In this document: piece by piece, positions 7,211-9,936 of the stretch
How positions within the stretch are numbered: the stretch's first letter is position 1
How the letters are laid out: each line of letters begins with the position of its first letter
Assembly: GCA_035628645.1 (NCBI GenBank)
Contig: DASPJL010000083.1
Location: 1-9,936, forward strand
Direction: 5' to 3'
Length of the DNA: 9,936 nt
Source of the DNA: DASPJL01 sp035628645
GTDB taxonomy: Bacteria > Bacteroidota > Bacteroidia > Cytophagales > Cyclobacteriaceae
The notes under the pieces: model-generated
The model's database searches: none
Told to the model about the DNA's origin: nothing
What the model saw: the letters and a program-made list of their open reading frames with translations, nothing else
Translations under genes and position numbers: made by a program

Positions 7211-9599
7211 ATATTTTGGTCTGATAATTTTTTTTGTTTTTTTCATTTCTCTGGCCGATTCTTATGGCCAGGAATATATGATCTCGGGAAAGGTAAGAGA
7301 AAAAAACTCGAACGCAGCGCTTCCTTTTACCCATATTTATATCAATAATAACGAAGCGGAGGCACTGACTAATGTTGATGGCGAATTCAGGATAGTACAT
7401 AATAGTCCTATAAAAACCTTGCTTTTTAAGCATTATCAATTCAGGCCGTTTCTTTATGAGATTTCCGATACTGAGGATTCCGTGATTGTGGATCTTAATT
7501 TTTATTCCTTATTTGAATTTGAGGGAAAAAGTGATGTGAAGGCGGACCGGATAATCTACAACGTCCTTAAGAGAAAGCAGCAGAATAATACGGAAAAGAA
7601 TATACCTCATTCCTATACAACTTATAATAAGCTGATAGTGCAAACAAACCGGCTGGATGCAACAAAGAAACTTTTAGAAAAGAACTTGAAGTTTTTAGGA
7701 ATTAAGCTGAAGCCTTTTCATAAAGATCATAATTTGTTTTTAGTAGAATCGGTGACAGAGAAAAGTTACCTTAACGATCTTAATCAAAAGGAAAATATTC
7801 TTTCCTCAAAAATTTCAGGTATTGATGAAACCTCTATTTATACCATCAGTTCTATTCTCCTCCCCAGCAGTATCTATAACGATTATATTAATGTAGCCAC
7901 ACGCTCCTTTTTGGGACCTTTCAATAAAAGAACATGGTCGAATTATTTTTTTAAAGTATTGGATACTGTTCGAATAAATGGTCAAACCACTTATATTTTA
8001 AAGTTTTCACCTGCAAAAAAACATGCAGATGCGCTTAAAGGACTTTTATATATTAACTCGGAAGATTATGCAGTAACCCATTTTATTATTAGCCCCGCCT
8101 ACAATTCCCCACCCTTTGAAATCTCACAGTCTTATAGGAAACACGAAGGCAAGTGGTTTCCAGAGGTAACGAGAACAAATTATGTGCTTAAAGAATACGG
8201 AAGAGATAATATTAAAATAGAGGTGGTGGCAAAGACTTTCAGAAGTGACCTGAAGTGGCGGAAAGACTTACGGATCTGGGATTTCAACGACGTTGTTTTA
8301 GAATATAAGAAGTCAGCGAACAATGAAAGCGAAAACTTCTGGAAAACCGTAAGAAAAGAGCCATTAGCCTTAAAAGATTCAAACACCTATGCGTTTTATG
8401 ATACCATAGGAAGCATTCAAAGATTTGAAAGGTATACCAGGCTAGGGGAGGGCGTATATAATGGAATAATTCCTATACACAAATATAATCTGGAAGTAAA
8501 CAGGGTTTTGTCAGCAAACGAATATGAGGGGCTCAGGATAGGACTAGGAGGACACACCAACAGTTTGTTTTCCGATAAATATTCTTTTGGCGGTTATCTT
8601 GGCTATGGCACCAGGGATGGCAAAATGAAATATGGGGTAATGGGTAAATTGATTGTCGATAAAAGAACAGAATTTACTTTGACAACAAGCTTTTATAAGG
8701 ATTTGAGAGAAGCTGCCGGACTAAACTTTTCTTTTGACCGCAAACAGTTTTCAACCGAAAACCTACGTCTCTACCGGCTTACTTACCTCGACAATATTAT
8801 CAGCCGAAACCTGGAAGCGTCAATTAAACCTGTGAGGTATCTTTATTTTACGGCAGGTTTAAGTTTTGAAAATCTTGTGCCCACCTATGCCTATAATTAT
8901 CGGGAAGACTTTGACAGGAATTATTTTGTTTCGGAATATAAGCTGGGGCTTAAGCTTGCTTTTGGAGAACAATTTATCAAATCTCCCCAAAATAAATTTC
9001 TTTTGTCCTCAAAATATCCCATTTTCTGGCTAGAGTTTCGAAAGGGCTACAAGGATTTGTTTTTAGGAGAATATGATTATAACAAATGGGATTTTAAGCT
9101 TCAGTATTCTTTTAAAAAACCAGGTATAGGAAAACAAACTTTCCAGTTTAATGGAGGCATTGCAAAAGGTGAGTTGCCTTATTTTAAACTTTACAATATG
9201 CATGGAAGCTGGCGGACGTTCTCGATTGTAATTCACAATAGCTTTGAAACGATGAGGTATAACGAATTTTTGTCAGACAGATACTTTACCGTTCATTATG
9301 CACATGACTTGGGTAAAATACACATCAGGAAACCGAAACTTTCACCGGGGTTGGAAGTGCTGCACAGTTTTGGAGTCGGTGATTTAATGCAAAAAGCAGA
9401 TCATAGCCATATTCCATTTAAGACTATGGAAAAAGGATATCTGGAATCGGGCGTGTATGTTTATGATATATTAATTATAAGGGCTTTAGGAATGCGGACA
9501 GGCTTGGGAACCGGAGTATTCGTCCGTTACGGACCTTATTCAAGGGATAAGGTTATAGATAATTTTGTATATAAGCTTGGGTTGAGTTTTAAACATTAG
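7200..9599 (+). CDS. DUF5686 outer-membrane protein with carboxypeptidase-regulatory-like N domain
   Basis: A 799-residue protein. A signal peptide covers residues 1-23 (hydrophobic LIIFFVFFISLA, then SYG before Q24). A CarboxypepD_reg-like beta-sandwich spans about 27-100 (ISGKVREKNSNAALPFTHI, then LTNVDGEFRI). The DUF5686 region follows (ADRIIYNVLKRKQQNN at 115-130; FWKTVRKEPL at 380-389). The final part, about 440-799, is an aromatic, Gly-rich beta-strand pattern compatible with an outer-membrane barrel. Length and order match the Bacteroidota family, whose function is unknown. The start is TTG at 7200: an in-frame stop lies just upstream (7188-7190), the next Met is residue 27 beyond the signal peptide, and the TTG gives a proper signal peptide. 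It overlaps the patatin gene by 11 nt, so translation is probably coupled. Its last codons and stop resemble the 3' half of the downstream 151-bp repeats. The chain ends FKH rather than in an aromatic. Confidence 0.9.
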   Translation: MESKYFGLIIFFVFFISLADSYGQEYMISGKVREKNSNAALPFTHIYINNNEAEALTNVDGEFRIVHNSPIKTLLFKHYQFRPFLYEISDTEDSVIVDLNFYSLFEFEGKSDVKADRIIYNVLKRKQQNNTEKNIPHSYTTYNKLIVQTNRLDATKKLLEKNLKFLGIKLKPFHKDHNLFLVESVTEKSYLNDLNQKENILSSKISGIDETSIYTISSILLPSSIYNDYINVATRSFLGPFNKRTWSNYFFKVLDTVRINGQTTYILKFSPAKKHADALKGLLYINSEDYAVTHFIISPAYNSPPFEISQSYRKHEGKWFPEVTRTNYVLKEYGRDNIKIEVVAKTFRSDLKWRKDLRIWDFNDVVLEYKKSANNESENFWKTVRKEPLALKDSNTYAFYDTIGSIQRFERYTRLGEGVYNGIIPIHKYNLEVNRVLSANEYEGLRIGLGGHTNSLFSDKYSFGGYLGYGTRDGKMKYGVMGKLIVDKRTEFTLTTSFYKDLREAAGLNFSFDRKQFSTENLRLYRLTYLDNIISRNLEASIKPVRYLYFTAGLSFENLVPTYAYNYREDFDRNYFVSEYKLGLKLAFGEQFIKSPQNKFLLSSKYPIFWLEFRKGYKDLFLGEYDYNKWDFKLQYSFKKPGIGKQTFQFNGGIAKGELPYFKLYNMHGSWRTFSIVIHNSFETMRYNEFLSDRYFTVHYAHDLGKIHIRKPKLSPGLEVLHSFGVGDLMQKADHSHIPFKTMEKGYLESGVYVYDILIIRALGMRTGLGTGVFVRYGPYSRDKVIDNFVYKLGLSFKH

Positions 9600-9620
9600 C
9601 AGTGATATTCTTTTTGAACT
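9577..9620. repeat. Diverged partial first unit of the 151-bp array, overlapping the DUF5686 gene end
   Basis: The 23 bases 9577-9599 (last codons plus stop of the DUF5686 gene) match 9726-9748 and 9878-9900 at 20 of 23 positions. The flank continues with attagc, a T-rich stretch and gaa(ta)ctcatctcac in all three places, with small indels. The gene terminus therefore looks like the tail end of a unit zero whose upstream part is missing or not recognisable. A possible further match (TTTGT, 3-nt gap) extends into the coding sequence near 9563-9567. Confidence 0.6.
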
Positions 9621-9622
9621 CA

Positions 9623-9688
9623 TCTCACAGATTTCACAGATTTACACAGAAAAGGGAATAATCCGTGAAAATCAGGTAATCTATGAGA
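9623..9688. repeat. Degenerate palindrome in repeat unit 1
   Basis: TCTCACAGATT (9623-9633) pairs with AATCTATGAGA (9678-9688) at 10 of 11 positions. Inside, further 9-10-base CACAGATT-like blocks on the left face AATCnGTGA-like blocks on the right, giving a long imperfect hairpin. Lying 24 nt after the DUF5686 stop, it could act as a 3' transcript stabiliser or weak terminator; this is inferred. Confidence 0.7.
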
Positions 9689-9773
9689 AATACTTTTACT
9701 TACTCACTCTTTGTTAAATAATTGATTGGGTAGAGTTTTAGATATTAGCGTTATATTTTTTTTTGAATACTCA

Positions 9774-9840
9774 TCTCACAGATTTCACAGATTTACACAG
9801 AAAAGGAAATAATCCGTGAAAATCCGGGTAATCTGTGAGA
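9774..9840. repeat. Palindrome in repeat unit 2 (outer arms perfect)
   Basis: TCTCACAGATT (9774-9784) and AATCTGTGAGA (9830-9840) are perfect 11-base inverted repeats. The inner block TTCACAGATT (9784-9793) and AATCCGTGAA (9811-9820) match at 9 of 10. Each arm carries three 9-10-base copies of one motif, so the hairpin can pair in more than one register. Unit 2 is the better preserved copy. Confidence 0.75.
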
Positions 9841-9936
9841 AACACTTTTACTTCCTCACTCTTTGTTAAATAATTGATTGGGTAGAGTTTTAGATATTAG
9901 CGTTATATTTTTTTTGAATACTCATCTCACAGATTT

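Larger units (their letters stand above)
9621..9936. repeat. Tandem array of 151-bp units (two full, one cut by window end)
   Basis: Unit 1 is 9621-9771 and unit 2 is 9772-9922; unit 3 begins at 9923 and is cut at the window end. Period is exactly 151. The two full units differ by about five substitutions and two compensating single-base indels (roughly 95% identity). Each unit has a palindromic first half of about 70 bases and a non-palindromic second half that ends in a run of 8-9 T. The region contains no open reading frame of note. The palindromic half resembles a CACAGATT-rich dispersed repeat that I recall from Bacteroidota intergenic regions; this recollection is unverified. The second half shows similarity to the DUF5686 gene end. 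Confidence 0.93.

Noticed and set aside
9621..9936. CRISPR array
   Set aside because: The whole 151-bp unit is repeated, including the part between palindromes, so there are no variable spacers; no cas genes are visible.

Overview
The window reads as a chromosomal segment of a Bacteroidota bacterium, probably of the Cytophagia/Flavobacteriia type. The evidence is the A+T-rich sequence, mostly without Shine-Dalgarno sites, a Bat-type (aerotolerance-like) gene set, and a DUF5686 outer-membrane protein with an N-terminal carboxypeptidase-regulatory-like fold. Family assignments come from motifs read by eye; no database search was run.

Left third (116-2922, + strand): a tight three-gene Bat-type cluster. 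It encodes a DUF58 protein with an intact MIDAS motif, a small BatD/DUF4381-like single-pass membrane protein (GTG start), and a BatA-like von Willebrand A protein. The spacings are 4 nt and a 17-nt overlap, and the overlapping start has a clear GGAGGT ribosome site. No MoxR gene is visible in the 115 bases upstream. BatB, the TPR protein and the long BatD do not follow; a weak hairpin with a T-tract comes instead. A small secreted protein, probably an outer-membrane beta-barrel, follows at 2984-3469.

Middle (3473-4924): a short 8-bp-period repeat fills the convergent gap and runs into the stop codon of a minus-strand Ste24-type M48 metalloprotease (3503-4741). A 183-bp divergent spacer then separates this gene from the next transcription unit.

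Right half (4925-9599, + strand): a two-gene overlapping unit. The first gene encodes a 761-residue membrane-anchored patatin-like lipase with about seven predicted membrane segments and an intact Ser/Asp dyad. The second starts at a TTG inside the first and encodes a 799-residue DUF5686 outer-membrane protein. By the positive-inside rule the lipase domain falls in the periplasm, so an envelope-lipid role for the pair is plausible but inferred.

Right edge (9577-9936): a tandem array of 151-bp units, cut by the window end. Each unit has a degenerate palindrome built from CACAGATT-like blocks plus a non-palindromic half. That second half resembles the last codons, stop codon and immediate 3' flank of the DUF5686 gene, so the gene end appears to be the first, partial member of the array. 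This is the most unusual structure in the window.
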